From Mycobacterium sp. IS-3022 (GTDB lineage Bacteria > Actinomycetota > Actinomycetes > Mycobacteriales > Mycobacteriaceae): 64,000 bases of DNA. Position numbers and translations under genes: made by a program. The DNA lies in NCBI RefSeq assembly GCF_001500065.1, contig NZ_LQIN01000004.1, forward strand, positions 97,478 to 161,477. The letters run 5' to 3'. Of the stretch, positions 7,089 through 15,296 are shown piece after piece. The notes under the pieces were generated by a model. That model had not been told where the DNA came from. It searched no databases and was given only the letters and a program-made list of their open reading frames with translations. The number at the start of each line of letters is the position of its first letter. Within the stretch, counting starts at the first letter, position 1.

Positions 7089-8795
7089 GTGACCACTGCG
7101 CCGCACCCCACCATCCCCTCGAGCGTGACCGTCGAGGACTGCACCGTGGACCTTCTGGTCGTGGGATCCGGCACCGGGATGGCGGCCGCGCTGGCGGCCC
7201 GCGAACAGGGCCTGAGCGTCTTGATCGTCGAGAAATCCGATTACGTCGGCGGTTCGACGGCGCGTTCCGGCGGAGCGCTGTGGTTTCCCGCCAGCCGGGT
7301 GCTCGCAGAGAGCGGTGGCGGCGACACCGCGCAGCGGGCACAGACCTATCTGGACGCCGTCGTCGACGGCACCGCACCCACGCAACGATCCGCCGCATTT
7401 CTCGCACACGTCGACGCGACCATCGACCTGCTGCGCCGCACCACACCGATGCGGCTGTTCTGGGCAAAGGACTACTCGGACTATCACCCTGAGGCGCCGG
7501 GCGGTTCGGCGGCGGGCCGGACATGCGAGTGCCGTCCGCTGGACACCGCCGTGCTCGGCGAGTACCGCTCCCGACTGCGTCCCGGTGTCATGGAAGTGAA
7601 GATCCCGATGCCGACGACGGGTGCCGACTACCGCTGGCTCAACCTGATGGCGCGGGTCCCCCGAAAAGGTTTGCCGCTGGTGGTGAAACGGCTCGGCCAA
7701 GGCGTCGGCGGTCTGCTGTTGGGCCGCCGGTACGCGGCGGGTGGTCAGGCGCTGGCCGCCGGACTGTTCGCCGGTGTGCGCCAGGCCGGCATCCCGGTCT
7801 GGACCGCAACGTCGTTGCAGCGCCTCACCACCGATGACGACGGCCGCGTGACCGGAGCGGTCCTCGACCACCGAGGCCGTTCGATCACCGCCGTCGCCCG
7901 CCGCGGCGTCGTGCTCGCGGCCGGTGGCTTCGACCACAGCATGGACATGCGCTGGAAGTTCCAATCGGAATCGCTCGGCGAACATGCAAGCCTCGGCGCG
8001 GAGACCAACACCGGGGACGCGATCCGCGTCGCCCAGGAGGTCGGCGCCGCAATCGATCTCATGGACCAGTCGTGGTGGTTTCCGGCTGTCGCCGCGCTGC
8101 CCGGCGGTGCTCCCAAGGTGATGCTGGCCGAACGCTCACTGCCTGGATCGCTGATCGTCGATCAGACGGGCAACCGGTTCGTCAACGAAGCGACGGACTA
8201 CATGTCGTTCGGCCAGCAGGTGCTGGAACGTGAACGCGCGGGCAACCCGGTCGAATCCATGTGGATCGTGTTCGACCAGAAGTACCGGAACAGTTACGTC
8301 TTCGCCGCAGATCTGTACCCACGGATGGCCATTCCGGCGGCGTGGTATGACGCCGGCATCGCGCACCGCGCCGACGACGTCGCCGACCTCGGCCGCAAGA
8401 TCGGCGTACCGGAATCGCAGTTCGCTGCGACCGTGCAGCGGTTCAACGAGATGGCCCGTGCCGGACAGGATTCAGACTTCGGACGCGGCCGCAGCGCCTA
8501 TGACCGCTACTACGGAGACCTGACCATCACGCCGAACCCGAATCTGCGTGCGCTCGAGCGCGGCCCGTTCTACGCGGTGAAGATGGTGCTCAGCGATCTG
8601 GGAACCTGTGGCGGCCTACGCGCCGACGATCGGGCACGGGTGCTACGCGAGGACGGCTCCGCCATCGGCGGGCTGTATGCGATCGGAAACACCGCCGCCA
8701 ACGCATTCGGAGCCACCTACCCCGGCGCCGGCGCGACGATCGCGCAGGGACTGGTGTACGGCTACATCGCGGCTCACGACGCGGCCACCGGATAG
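7089..8795 (+). CDS. kstD: FAD-dependent 3-ketosteroid delta-1-dehydrogenase-like (KstD family)
   Basis: 568 residues. The FAD-binding loop is at 26-30 (GSGTG) followed by the EKSDYVGG adenosine-ribose region. The C-terminal FAD/substrate segment reads GATYPGAGATI, matching the Tyr...Gly region of KstD enzymes. It probably introduces a C1-C2 double bond into a 3-keto steroid, complementing the neighbouring KshA-like hydroxylase; an acyl- or other ketosteroid dehydrogenase of the same FAD_binding_2 family is the alternative. It is divergent from kshA and convergent with PadR, whose stop directly abuts its own. The start is GTG, leaderless by its -10 position. Confidence 0.85.
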   Translation: MTTAPHPTIPSSVTVEDCTVDLLVVGSGTGMAAALAAREQGLSVLIVEKSDYVGGSTARSGGALWFPASRVLAESGGGDTAQRAQTYLDAVVDGTAPTQRSAAFLAHVDATIDLLRRTTPMRLFWAKDYSDYHPEAPGGSAAGRTCECRPLDTAVLGEYRSRLRPGVMEVKIPMPTTGADYRWLNLMARVPRKGLPLVVKRLGQGVGGLLLGRRYAAGGQALAAGLFAGVRQAGIPVWTATSLQRLTTDDDGRVTGAVLDHRGRSITAVARRGVVLAAGGFDHSMDMRWKFQSESLGEHASLGAETNTGDAIRVAQEVGAAIDLMDQSWWFPAVAALPGGAPKVMLAERSLPGSLIVDQTGNRFVNEATDYMSFGQQVLERERAGNPVESMWIVFDQKYRNSYVFAADLYPRMAIPAAWYDAGIAHRADDVADLGRKIGVPESQFAATVQRFNEMARAGQDSDFGRGRSAYDRYYGDLTITPNPNLRALERGPFYAVKMVLSDLGTCGGLRADDRARVLREDGSAIGGLYAIGNTAANAFGATYPGAGATIAQGLVYGYIAAHDAATG

Positions 8796-9461
8796 TCAGT
8801 CGTCGGCTTCGGCCTTCTTCTCGATCTCGTACCAGTACTCGGGTGCCGGCCACGGAACCTTCGTCCGGCCACCTTCTCCGGCCTTGGGGAACGAAGCCTG
8901 AGCCTCGTCAAGCTCTTTGATCATCTTCAACGCCAGCTCGCGCTCGTTGGCGTAGTACCGCTCGGCCCACTGCAGCGCCACCCGGGCGTACGCCCAGGAC
9001 GGATCCGCGCCCGCCCACCGGGCGTCCTTGGCGGCGTTGCGATGCATCTCGTCGGCATACGCCACGTGTTCCTGCAGTACCTCTTTGAGCCGTTCGGGTG
9101 TCGTCAGATGTGCCAACGTCACCCGCAGCAGCGGCCCATGCTTGAGATTGGGTGGATCGACCGGGGCTTCGTTCGCCCACCGCGTGACCGCATCGAGGCC
9201 CGCCTCGGTGATCTTGTACAACCGGCGATTGCGCGCGCCCGTGTCGTCCGAGCGCGACGTGACCAGGCCGAGTTTCTCCAACTTCTTGAGCTCGGTGTAG
9301 ATCTGGCTGTACGCCGGGCTTCCGTAGTAGAAGCGCATGCTCCATTCGATCCACTTGCGGATGTCGTAGCCCGAGAGTTCGTACTCGTACGACAGCATGC
9401 CCAGCAGCGCAAAACTGGTCGCCGCCAAGTTCGGCTTGGCGCCAGATGCGTCGTCGGCCAT
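8796..9461 (-). CDS. PadR-family transcriptional regulator
   Basis: 221 residues. An N-terminal PadR winged helix (about 15-95: ALLGMLSYEYELSGYDIRKWIEW, here split by a start of helix at LSGYDI) is followed by a Vir-type C-terminal helical dimerisation domain. It is a DNA-binding repressor responding to a small molecule. It faces the KstD-like gene tail to tail with no spacer and diverges from the thioesterase gene. The target is unknown; the steroid-like island to its left is an obvious candidate. The ATG at 9461 is preceded by TAGTCT at 6 nt. Confidence 0.88.
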   Translation of the reverse strand: MADDASGAKPNLAATSFALLGMLSYEYELSGYDIRKWIEWSMRFYYGSPAYSQIYTELKKLEKLGLVTSRSDDTGARNRRLYKITEAGLDAVTRWANEAPVDPPNLKHGPLLRVTLAHLTTPERLKEVLQEHVAYADEMHRNAAKDARWAGADPSWAYARVALQWAERYYANERELALKMIKELDEAQASFPKAGEGGRTKVPWPAPEYWYEIEKKAEADD

Positions 9462-9467
9462 CCGCCC

Positions 9468-9473
9468 AGACTA
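9468..9473 (-). promoter_or_regulatory. -10 hexamer for leaderless PadR gene
   Basis: TAGTCT on the minus strand, 6 nt before the ATG of the PadR regulator. Confidence 0.5.
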
Positions 9474-9559
9474 ACAATGGCAGGTCAGATAGGTCGTCGT
9501 CTCACCACTGGCCGGGACATGGTGTTGCGGCCCGCCACCGATCCCCCGAGGCTGAGGCG

Positions 9560-10177
9560 GTGACGACTTCTGAACTAGAGCAGCTGCGGTCGGTTTACGA
9601 ACCGCTTACGGAGTCGGTCCGTCGACTCATCGACGTCAGCATCCGCACGCACGCGGACGAGGCGACGGTCAAGGCCGCGATCGACAACATCGACTGCGCC
9701 GCAGAGCAACTCGAGAGCGCCACGCTGCGAGTCGGCTCGTTCGGCCTTGAGCACACCGAAGACGGAGCGCTCATGGCGTGGGGCAACGTCGTGATGGGGG
9801 TGCGCAACCCCGTCGCTCCCCCGCTGATCGTGCACCACCAGGCCGATGGATCAGTGTGGGCGGATTTCGTGCTCGGCGCGGCTTTCGAAGGTGCGGCCGG
9901 ACATGTGCACGGCGGGGTGTGCGCGATGCTGCTGGATCATGTTCTCGGCGCCACCGCGCATAAACCCGGAATGCCTGCGGTCACCGGCACTTTGACGCTG
10001 CGCTATCGTCGCGGCACCCGACTGGGACGACCGCTGCGCGCCGCGGCCCACGTCGACCGCGTCGACGGTGTCAAGACTTTCGCGGTCGGGAATATCGCCG
10101 ACGACGAAGGCGTCACCGTCGAGGCCGAGGGCATCTTCATTCACCCTGGCAGAGGCACTCGCGACGACGTGGGATGA
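9560..10177 (+). CDS. PaaI-type hotdog thioesterase
   Basis: 205 residues. An N-terminal helical extension (about 1-70) precedes a hotdog-fold domain carrying HGGVCAMLLDHVLG, the PaaI/4HBT active-site helix region with the HGG motif. It probably hydrolyses an acyl-CoA thioester in the cytosol; the acyl group is unknown. The GTG at 9560 is taken as start because a GAGG lies upstream and the extra 38 residues of the longer reading look non-coding. The downstream membrane gene begins 76 bases after its stop. Confidence 0.82.
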   Translation: MTTSELEQLRSVYEPLTESVRRLIDVSIRTHADEATVKAAIDNIDCAAEQLESATLRVGSFGLEHTEDGALMAWGNVVMGVRNPVAPPLIVHHQADGSVWADFVLGAAFEGAAGHVHGGVCAMLLDHVLGATAHKPGMPAVTGTLTLRYRRGTRLGRPLRAAAHVDRVDGVKTFAVGNIADDEGVTVEAEGIFIHPGRGTRDDVG

Positions 10178-10253
10178 GCAGGCAAAGCTCACCGCGAAAC
10201 CGGAAAACCACTATTCGGAGGGCCGGTCGCCGGACAGGCTGCCAAAATCAGCT

Positions 10254-10760
10254 GTGGACATCGAGCACCCCGAGGCGCACAAGCGTGGGGACGACGGCCG
10301 CTACGAGACGGAAACTCAACGGTTGGACCGCAATTGGTCGAGCCTTCTGCAGGAGCTGCGGGTCGCGCAGACCGGAGTCCAGCTGCTCACCGGCTTTCTG
10401 CTGATCTTGCCGTTCACCGACCACTTCTACGAGCTGGACCTCGTCATGCGGACGGTGTATCTGGTCACCGTGGGCTGCTCGATCGGGGCGACGATACTGC
10501 TGATCGCCCCCGTCAGCATGCACCGACTGCTGTTCCGCCGTCGCCGCATGAAAGCGCTGGTGTCCTCGGCGCACATCTACGCACTCATCGGCATGCAGCT
10601 GCTGGGCATGGCCCTCGCCGGCGTGGCGACGATCATCTTCGACACCGTCGTCGGGCGGACTCCGGCCTGGATCGCCGGTGGGGTCTCGCTGGTCGCACTC
10701 GCCGTGTTCTGGTACGCCCTGCCGCTTCGCCGACGTGGCTCCGACGCCGCACGATATTGA
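10254..10760 (+). CDS. DUF6328-type four-helix membrane protein
   Basis: 168 residues. A charged N-terminus (about 1-45) is followed by four predicted membrane segments: roughly 48-66, 70-95, 110-135 and 142-160. The signature NWSSLLQELRVAQTGVQLL preceding the first helix is typical of an actinobacterial membrane family of unknown function (DUF6328). The start is uncertain: GTG at 10254 gives the usual family length, but no clear Shine-Dalgarno is seen and the reading frame is open further upstream into the thioesterase gene. Confidence 0.72.
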   Translation: MDIEHPEAHKRGDDGRYETETQRLDRNWSSLLQELRVAQTGVQLLTGFLLILPFTDHFYELDLVMRTVYLVTVGCSIGATILLIAPVSMHRLLFRRRRMKALVSSAHIYALIGMQLLGMALAGVATIIFDTVVGRTPAWIAGGVSLVALAVFWYALPLRRRGSDAARY

Positions 10761-10796
10761 CGTTTGCGCCCTGATCCGCCTGGGAACTCCTGCGCC

Positions 10797-11726
10797 ATGT
10801 TGATTCGACGTATCGCGCGCCCGATGCTGTCAGCAGCCTTCATCGCCAGGGGTGTCGAGGCCTTACGCAGCCCGAAACCGGCGGCCGACGCCGCACGTCC
10901 CACCCTGGAGGGGTTGAGCAAGCTGCCCGATCCGGTCGGCACCAACGTGCCCGCCAACGCCGAGACCGTCGCCCGGGCCACTGCGGCCGTCCAGATCGGC
11001 GGCGGGCTGCTTCTTGCCACCGGCAAACTGCCACGGGTGGCCTCGGCGGCGCTCGCGCTCAGCGTCGTGCCTGGCAGCCTTGGCGGGCATACGTTCTGGA
11101 GCGAGACCGACCCGCAGCGCAAAGCCGACGAACGCCGCGCATTCATCACCGATGTGAGCTTGATCGGCGGGTTGATCATCGCCGCGGTCGACACCGAAGG
11201 CAAACCCTCGCTGGGCTGGCGGGGTCGACGGGCGGCACACAAGGTGTCCGAAGCGGTCACTGCGGCGCTGCCCGTCGGCGCGGCCGCCGGTGGCGCGCTC
11301 TCTGACAGTGCGCTCGCGGACAAAGTCGGCCACGGCCTGCACGTCGGCGCGGAACGGGGTCGTGAGCTCGCCGTCGTCGCCCGCGAACGCGGCGCCGAGC
11401 TCGCCGAGGTTGCGCGCGAGCGCGGCCCGGAGATCGCCGAGTTGGCCCGCAAGCGCGGTGCCGAACTGGCCGACGTCGCACGCGAACGGGGACCGGAGAT
11501 CGCCGAAGTCGCGCGCAAACGAGGAGCGGTACTCGCCGACGTCGCGCGCGAGCGGGGTTCGGAGTTCGCCGACGTGGCTCGCGACCGCGCACCCGAACTG
11601 GCCGAGACCGCGCGCGGTCGGGCCGCGGAGCTCGCCGAGACCGCGGGCAAGCAAGCCAAGACGGCGCGGAAGCAGGCCGAGCAGGCGCGCAAAGAAGCCA
11701 AACGCCAACAGCGCAAGCTTCGCTGA
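10797..11726 (+). CDS. DoxX-family membrane protein with 11-residue repeat tail
   Basis: 309 residues in two parts. Residues 1 to about 150 are a DoxX-like membrane domain (RRIARPMLSAAFIARGVEAL at the start, later hydrophobic segments near 75-100 and 118-132). Residues about 184-282 are nine tandem 11-residue units of the type ARERGAELAEV, followed by a Lys/Gln/Arg-rich end. An 11-residue period predicts a long amphipathic helix or right-handed coiled coil on the cytosolic side. The function is not known; DoxX proteins have been linked to redox and membrane complexes. The ATG at 10797 aligns with the family start. Confidence 0.82.
   Translation: MLIRRIARPMLSAAFIARGVEALRSPKPAADAARPTLEGLSKLPDPVGTNVPANAETVARATAAVQIGGGLLLATGKLPRVASAALALSVVPGSLGGHTFWSETDPQRKADERRAFITDVSLIGGLIIAAVDTEGKPSLGWRGRRAAHKVSEAVTAALPVGAAAGGALSDSALADKVGHGLHVGAERGRELAVVARERGAELAEVARERGPEIAELARKRGAELADVARERGPEIAEVARKRGAVLADVARERGSEFADVARDRAPELAETARGRAAELAETAGKQAKTARKQAEQARKEAKRQQRKLR
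11346..11642 (+). repeat. Nine degenerate 33-bp units encoding an 11-residue repeat
   Basis: In-frame tandem units in the DoxX-family gene. Each encodes a variant of ARERGxEhA-D/E-V (h hydrophobic). DNA units are diverged, so protein periodicity rather than recent duplication maintains the array. Confidence 0.8.
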
Positions 11727-11776
11727 GGCTCCCGACGGCGCGCGCCAAAGGGACCCTGACCGGTGCCGCTCACCGG

Positions 11777-11782
11777 TACATT
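11777..11782 (+). promoter_or_regulatory. -10 hexamer for leaderless RDD gene
   Basis: TACATT, 7 nt before the ATG at 11790. It supports that ATG rather than the in-frame GTG at 11763. Confidence 0.5.
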
Positions 11783-11789
11783 GACCCGA

Positions 11790-12266
11790 ATGACGAGCGG
11801 AAACTTCGGACCCGACCCCGGTCAGTACGGCGGCTATTCGACAAGCGGGCAGCCCGGTGGCCTGCTCCTGCGCTGGCTCGCCCGGCTCATCGACGGAATC
11901 ATCGTGGCAATCGTGAGCTGGCTGCTCGCGTTCGCGACCGACAGCGCCTCCAACATCATGGTGACCGGCCTGTTCACCGGGGTCCTGATGTTCCTCTACT
12001 TCTTCGCCTTCGAGACCACTCAAGGCTGGACACCCGGCAAGAAGGTGCTGGGGCTCAGGGTTCTCGGCCCCGGCGGGGCGCCCAAGCCCACGGCCGCGCA
12101 GTCGGCCATCCGCAATTCCTGGACGGTGCTTCCGGTCATACCGTTCGTCGGCGGGCTACTCGGGGTCATCGCGATCATCGTCATCGCAGTCACGATCAGC
12201 GGAAGCCCGACCAAGCAGGGCAAGCACGACGAGCTCGCAGGCGGCACCCAGGTCGTCAAGGGCTGA
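11790..12266 (+). CDS. RDD-family membrane protein
   Basis: 158 residues. A Gly/Tyr/Gln-rich N-terminus is followed by the RDD signature (LRWLARLIDGIIVAIV, with the Arg and Asp pair), then further membrane segments near 50-70 and 118-142, and the family's TPGKKVLGLRVL motif between them. RDD proteins are small integral membrane proteins of mostly unknown function; some act in ion exchange. It faces gntP across a 42-base gap that contains a small hairpin. Confidence 0.88.
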   Translation: MTSGNFGPDPGQYGGYSTSGQPGGLLLRWLARLIDGIIVAIVSWLLAFATDSASNIMVTGLFTGVLMFLYFFAFETTQGWTPGKKVLGLRVLGPGGAPKPTAAQSAIRNSWTVLPVIPFVGGLLGVIAIIVIAVTISGSPTKQGKHDELAGGTQVVKG

Positions 12267-12288
12267 CGCTCCACGCGCGAGTTACGGT

Positions 12289-12304
12289 AAGCCCGAACGG
12301 GTTT
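12289..12304. terminator. Short hairpin between convergent RDD and gntP genes
   Basis: Arms AAGCCCG and CGGGTTT around a 2-base loop, one G-T mismatch and no U-tract. It could serve both convergent genes as an intrinsic terminator of the weak mycobacterial kind. Confidence 0.35.
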
Positions 12305-12308
12305 GGCG

Positions 12309-13757
12309 TCAGATGACAATCCACACGACAAGGCTGAACGCGAACGCGGTCAGCCCGAGCGTCGTCTCCATCACCGTCCAAGTCTTGAGTGTGGTCTTCA
12401 CGTCCATTCCGAAGAATCGACTCACCAGCCAGAAACCCGAGTCGTTGACGTGTGAGAGTACGGTCGCCCCGGCGGCCATCGCAATGACCAGCAGCGCGAG
12501 CTGAAGATTGCTCAGGGCTCCCTCGGCAGCCGCGGCGCTGAGCAGACCGGCCGTGGTCGTCAGCGCAACGGTGGCCGAGCCTTGGGCCACCCGCAGCAGC
12601 GTCGCGATGATGAAGGCCTGAACGATGAGGGACATCCCGAGTCCCGACAGCGAGTCGCTCAGCGCATTCCCGATACCGGTCAGCCTCAACACGCCGCCGA
12701 ACATGCCGCCTGCGCCAGTAATCAGGATGACCGAGCAGATCGGTCCCAGCGCCTTGTCGAAGATGGTGCTGACCTCGTCCATCGAGCGTCCGCGGCGCAG
12801 GCCCAACACCACACTGGCCACGATCACCGTGATGAGCAGCGCCACGCTGGTGTTGCCGAGCAACATCAGGTAGCGCGCCCAGGCCGCATCCTCGGCCAGC
12901 AGGCCGGCGGACATCAGGGTGTCGAGCACGGTATTGAAGGAGATCAACACGAACGGAAGAAGTAGTACGCCAAGGACGGTCGCAAAGGACGGCGCCGTAC
13001 GTGCCGCGGTGGCCACTCCCCCGGCACTCGCGCCGTCGCGGTCGGTGACCGCGTCGCCGTCGACGTCAGCGTCCGACCCACCGTTCATATCGCCGAACAA
13101 TGCTGTCGGAACATCGATGTGGACCCGGCGTCCGATCACCCGCGACACGAGCAAAACGCCGATGTACCACGACAGCAGGGCGATAGGGAAACCGACGAGC
13201 AGGCTCACTCCGATGCTCGCGCCGAGCGCTTCGGCGGCCGCGACCGGTCCAGGATGCGGCGGCACAAGTGTGTGCATGGCCGCGAACGCCCCCGCGGCCG
13301 GCAGTCCGTACAGCAGCAGCGAACCTCCGAAACGCCGCGCGACGGTCATGATTATCGGCAGGAATACGACCAGGCCGGCGTCGAAGAAGATCGGAAAGCC
13401 GAAGAGCAACGCCGCGACACCGAGCGCGAAGGGTGCCCGCTTCTGGCCGAACCGGCCGATGAGTGTGTCGGCGAGTATTTGTGCGCCGCCGGTGAGCTCG
13501 AGAAGGCGGCCCAGCATGACGCCGAAGCCGACCAGCAGCGCTACCGAACCGAGGGTGTTGGAGAAGCCGAAGCTCAGCGCGTCGGGGACATCGCCCACGG
13601 GGATGCCGGCAACCAGCGCCGTCAGCACGCTGACCAGGACGAGCGCGACGAACGCATGCATCTTGACCTTCATGATCAAGAACAGCAGGACCGCAACCGC
13701 TCCCGCGGCGATCAGCAGGAGCGTGCCGGCTCCGTAAGCGGGACTGATTGCTTCCAT
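12309..13757 (-). CDS. gntP: GntP-family gluconate permease
   Basis: 482 residues with about 12-14 hydrophobic segments over its whole length, and the GntP features LFGFPIFFDAGLVVFLPI and PHPGPVAAAEALGA. It imports gluconate or a related sugar acid with protons. It lies downstream of the gluconokinase on the same strand (121-base gap), forming a gluconate uptake and phosphorylation unit that feeds the pentose phosphate pathway. GGAGG precedes the ATG by 4 nt. Residues about 215-250 are an Asp/Ala-rich cytosolic loop longer than usual. Confidence 0.93.
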   Translation of the reverse strand: MEAISPAYGAGTLLLIAAGAVAVLLFLIMKVKMHAFVALVLVSVLTALVAGIPVGDVPDALSFGFSNTLGSVALLVGFGVMLGRLLELTGGAQILADTLIGRFGQKRAPFALGVAALLFGFPIFFDAGLVVFLPIIMTVARRFGGSLLLYGLPAAGAFAAMHTLVPPHPGPVAAAEALGASIGVSLLVGFPIALLSWYIGVLLVSRVIGRRVHIDVPTALFGDMNGGSDADVDGDAVTDRDGASAGGVATAARTAPSFATVLGVLLLPFVLISFNTVLDTLMSAGLLAEDAAWARYLMLLGNTSVALLITVIVASVVLGLRRGRSMDEVSTIFDKALGPICSVILITGAGGMFGGVLRLTGIGNALSDSLSGLGMSLIVQAFIIATLLRVAQGSATVALTTTAGLLSAAAAEGALSNLQLALLVIAMAAGATVLSHVNDSGFWLVSRFFGMDVKTTLKTWTVMETTLGLTAFAFSLVVWIVI

Positions 13758-13878
13758 GAGGCCTCCGAATTCTTCATTGCCCGGTGCGTTCCGGACGTCT
13801 CACGCCTTTACGTTGGGGTAGCGACTATGGGACTCCGTGGCGCCGGGCGCGGGCCCGACCCCCGGGTTGCAGTGTTCA

Positions 13879-14391
13879 TCAGTTCTCCTCGGTTGAGCGC
13901 ACATCGGTTGAGACCACGTAACTTTCGACGATGGCATCGATGCTCTGGTCGACATCGATAGCGACGCCGCGCTCATCGGGTTCCAGTGGTTCGAGTGTGT
14001 CGAATTGCGAGGCCAGCAGCGAGGCGGGCATGAAGTGACCGGGTCGGCTGGCCTGTCGCCTGGCGATGACCTCCGGTGTCCCGGTCAGATGCAGCATTTC
14101 GATGCCGGAGCAGTGCCGCCGCAACTGGTCGCGGTATTTGCGCTTGAGCGCCGAGCAGCTCATCACCCCGCCGGCGGTGCACCGCTCGGCCAACCATTGA
14201 CCGATCGCTTCCAGCCACGGATAGCGGTCGTCGTCGTTCAGCGGTTCACCGGCGGTCATCTTCGCGACGTTCGCCGGCGGATGGAAGTCGTCCGCGTCGG
14301 CGAACGGAACCCGCAAGCGCTGCGCCAGCGCGGCGCCGACGGTCGACTTTCCGGAGCCCGAGACGCCCATGACGACGATTGGTGAGGCCAT
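13879..14391 (-). CDS. gntK: Gluconokinase
   Basis: 170 residues, the normal length of the GntK family. Walker A GVSGSGKST at 9-17, the gluconate-site segment DADDFHPPANVAKMTAGEPL region beginning near 32, and the conserved CSALKRKYRD and RPGHFMPASLLASQF stretches. It phosphorylates gluconate to 6-phosphogluconate with ATP. GGAGGA lies immediately before the ATG. It is the first gene of the leftward gntK-gntP unit and diverges from the GntR regulator across a 123-base AT-rich gap with palindromes. Confidence 0.95.
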   Translation of the reverse strand: MASPIVVMGVSGSGKSTVGAALAQRLRVPFADADDFHPPANVAKMTAGEPLNDDDRYPWLEAIGQWLAERCTAGGVMSCSALKRKYRDQLRRHCSGIEMLHLTGTPEVIARRQASRPGHFMPASLLASQFDTLEPLEPDERGVAIDVDQSIDAIVESYVVSTDVRSTEEN

Positions 14392-14429
14392 TCCTCCACC
14401 TACTCAGTTTGTGTTTGGCGTCACACAGC

Positions 14430-14458
14430 ATGCCTTAAAAGGCATACTATTGCAATAG
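14430..14458. promoter_or_regulatory. Two adjacent palindromes in the gntK-gntR intergenic region
   Basis: ATGCCTT-AA-AAGGCAT at 14430-14445, then the perfect 12-mer CTATTGCAATAG at 14447-14458. A third, TAGG-CAAA-CCTA, is at 14488-14499. The 123-base gap is unusually AT-rich for this genome. These are the likely binding sites of the divergent GntR protein. Confidence 0.55.
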
Positions 14459-14514
14459 GGTTACACAAAGATATGTCTTTAACCTGGTAGGCAAACCTAT
14501 GAAAAGATGTATGC

Positions 14515-15231
14515 GTGGCGTCTGAACCAATCGTCGGCGCGTTGCACGGCGGTCTGCTCACTGCGCTGGGGACGGCGATCGTTTCCGGAGAGTATCCAGC
14601 CGGGGCGGTGCTCACCCTCGACGGAGTGAGCGCGCGGCACGGGCTGTCACGCAGCGTCGCGCGCGAGGCGATCCGCGTGCTCGAGTCGATGGGCATGGTG
14701 GAATCGCGGCGCAGGGTCGGGATCACCATTCAGCCCGCCCAGAAGTGGAACGTCTTCGACCCCCGATTGATTCGCTGGCGGTTGGATGCCGGCGATCGTG
14801 CCGCTCAACTGGTTTCGCTCTCCGAGCTGCGCCGCGGCTTCGAACCCGCCGCGGCGGCGTTGGCCGCGCGGCGGGCCGATCCAGATCAGTGCCGCATCAT
14901 GGCGGCCGCCGTTTCGGACATGGTGATGCACGGGCGGGCCGGTGACCTCGACGCCTACCTGGAGGCCGACAAGCTGTTTCATCGGACCTTGCTCGAGGCC
15001 AGCGGGAACGAGATGTTCCGTGCGCTGGACGCCGTGGTCGCCGAGGTACTCACCGGGCGGACGCATCACGGCATGATGCCCGCGACACCGAACCCGGCCG
15101 CCATCGACCTGCATGACGAGGTCGCAAGAGCGATCAGAATGCGCGACGAAGCAGCCGCCGAGAAGGCGATGCGCGCCATCATCGACGAGGCGAGTTCAGC
15201 TGTATCCGAAGAGTTTTCAGAGCCAGGCTAG
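14515..15231 (+). CDS. GntR-family (FadR subfamily) regulator
   Basis: 238 residues. An N-terminal winged helix (about 10-75, SARHGLSRSVAREAIRVLESMGMV) is followed by an all-helical FCD ligand-binding domain (about 95-225) with the metal-site residues typical of FadR types (EADKLFHRTLLEASGN). Position and orientation suggest it controls gntK-gntP in response to gluconate or a phosphorylated derivative. The GTG at 14515 is the first in-frame start; nearby ATGs at about 14508 and 14511 are out of frame. Confidence 0.88.
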   Translation: MASEPIVGALHGGLLTALGTAIVSGEYPAGAVLTLDGVSARHGLSRSVAREAIRVLESMGMVESRRRVGITIQPAQKWNVFDPRLIRWRLDAGDRAAQLVSLSELRRGFEPAAAALAARRADPDQCRIMAAAVSDMVMHGRAGDLDAYLEADKLFHRTLLEASGNEMFRALDAVVAEVLTGRTHHGMMPATPNPAAIDLHDEVARAIRMRDEAAAEKAMRAIIDEASSAVSEEFSEPG

Positions 15232-15284
15232 ACCGCATGCCGCATGTCGGCGCCGTCTTCAGGAACCGGCGGCGGGGATCGTGG

Positions 15285-15290
15285 TTAACT
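15285..15290 (+). promoter_or_regulatory. -10 hexamer supporting the start of the SCO6745-like gene
   Basis: TTAACT, 6 nt before GTG 15297. It favours this start over ATG 15237. Confidence 0.4.
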
Positions 15291-15296
15291 ACCGAG

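Noticed and set aside
13119..13961. 280-residue open frame on the plus strand across gntP/gntK
   Set aside because: Antisense to gntP and composed of Arg/Asp/Gln-rich translation with no motif; typical mirror frame in GC-rich coding DNA.
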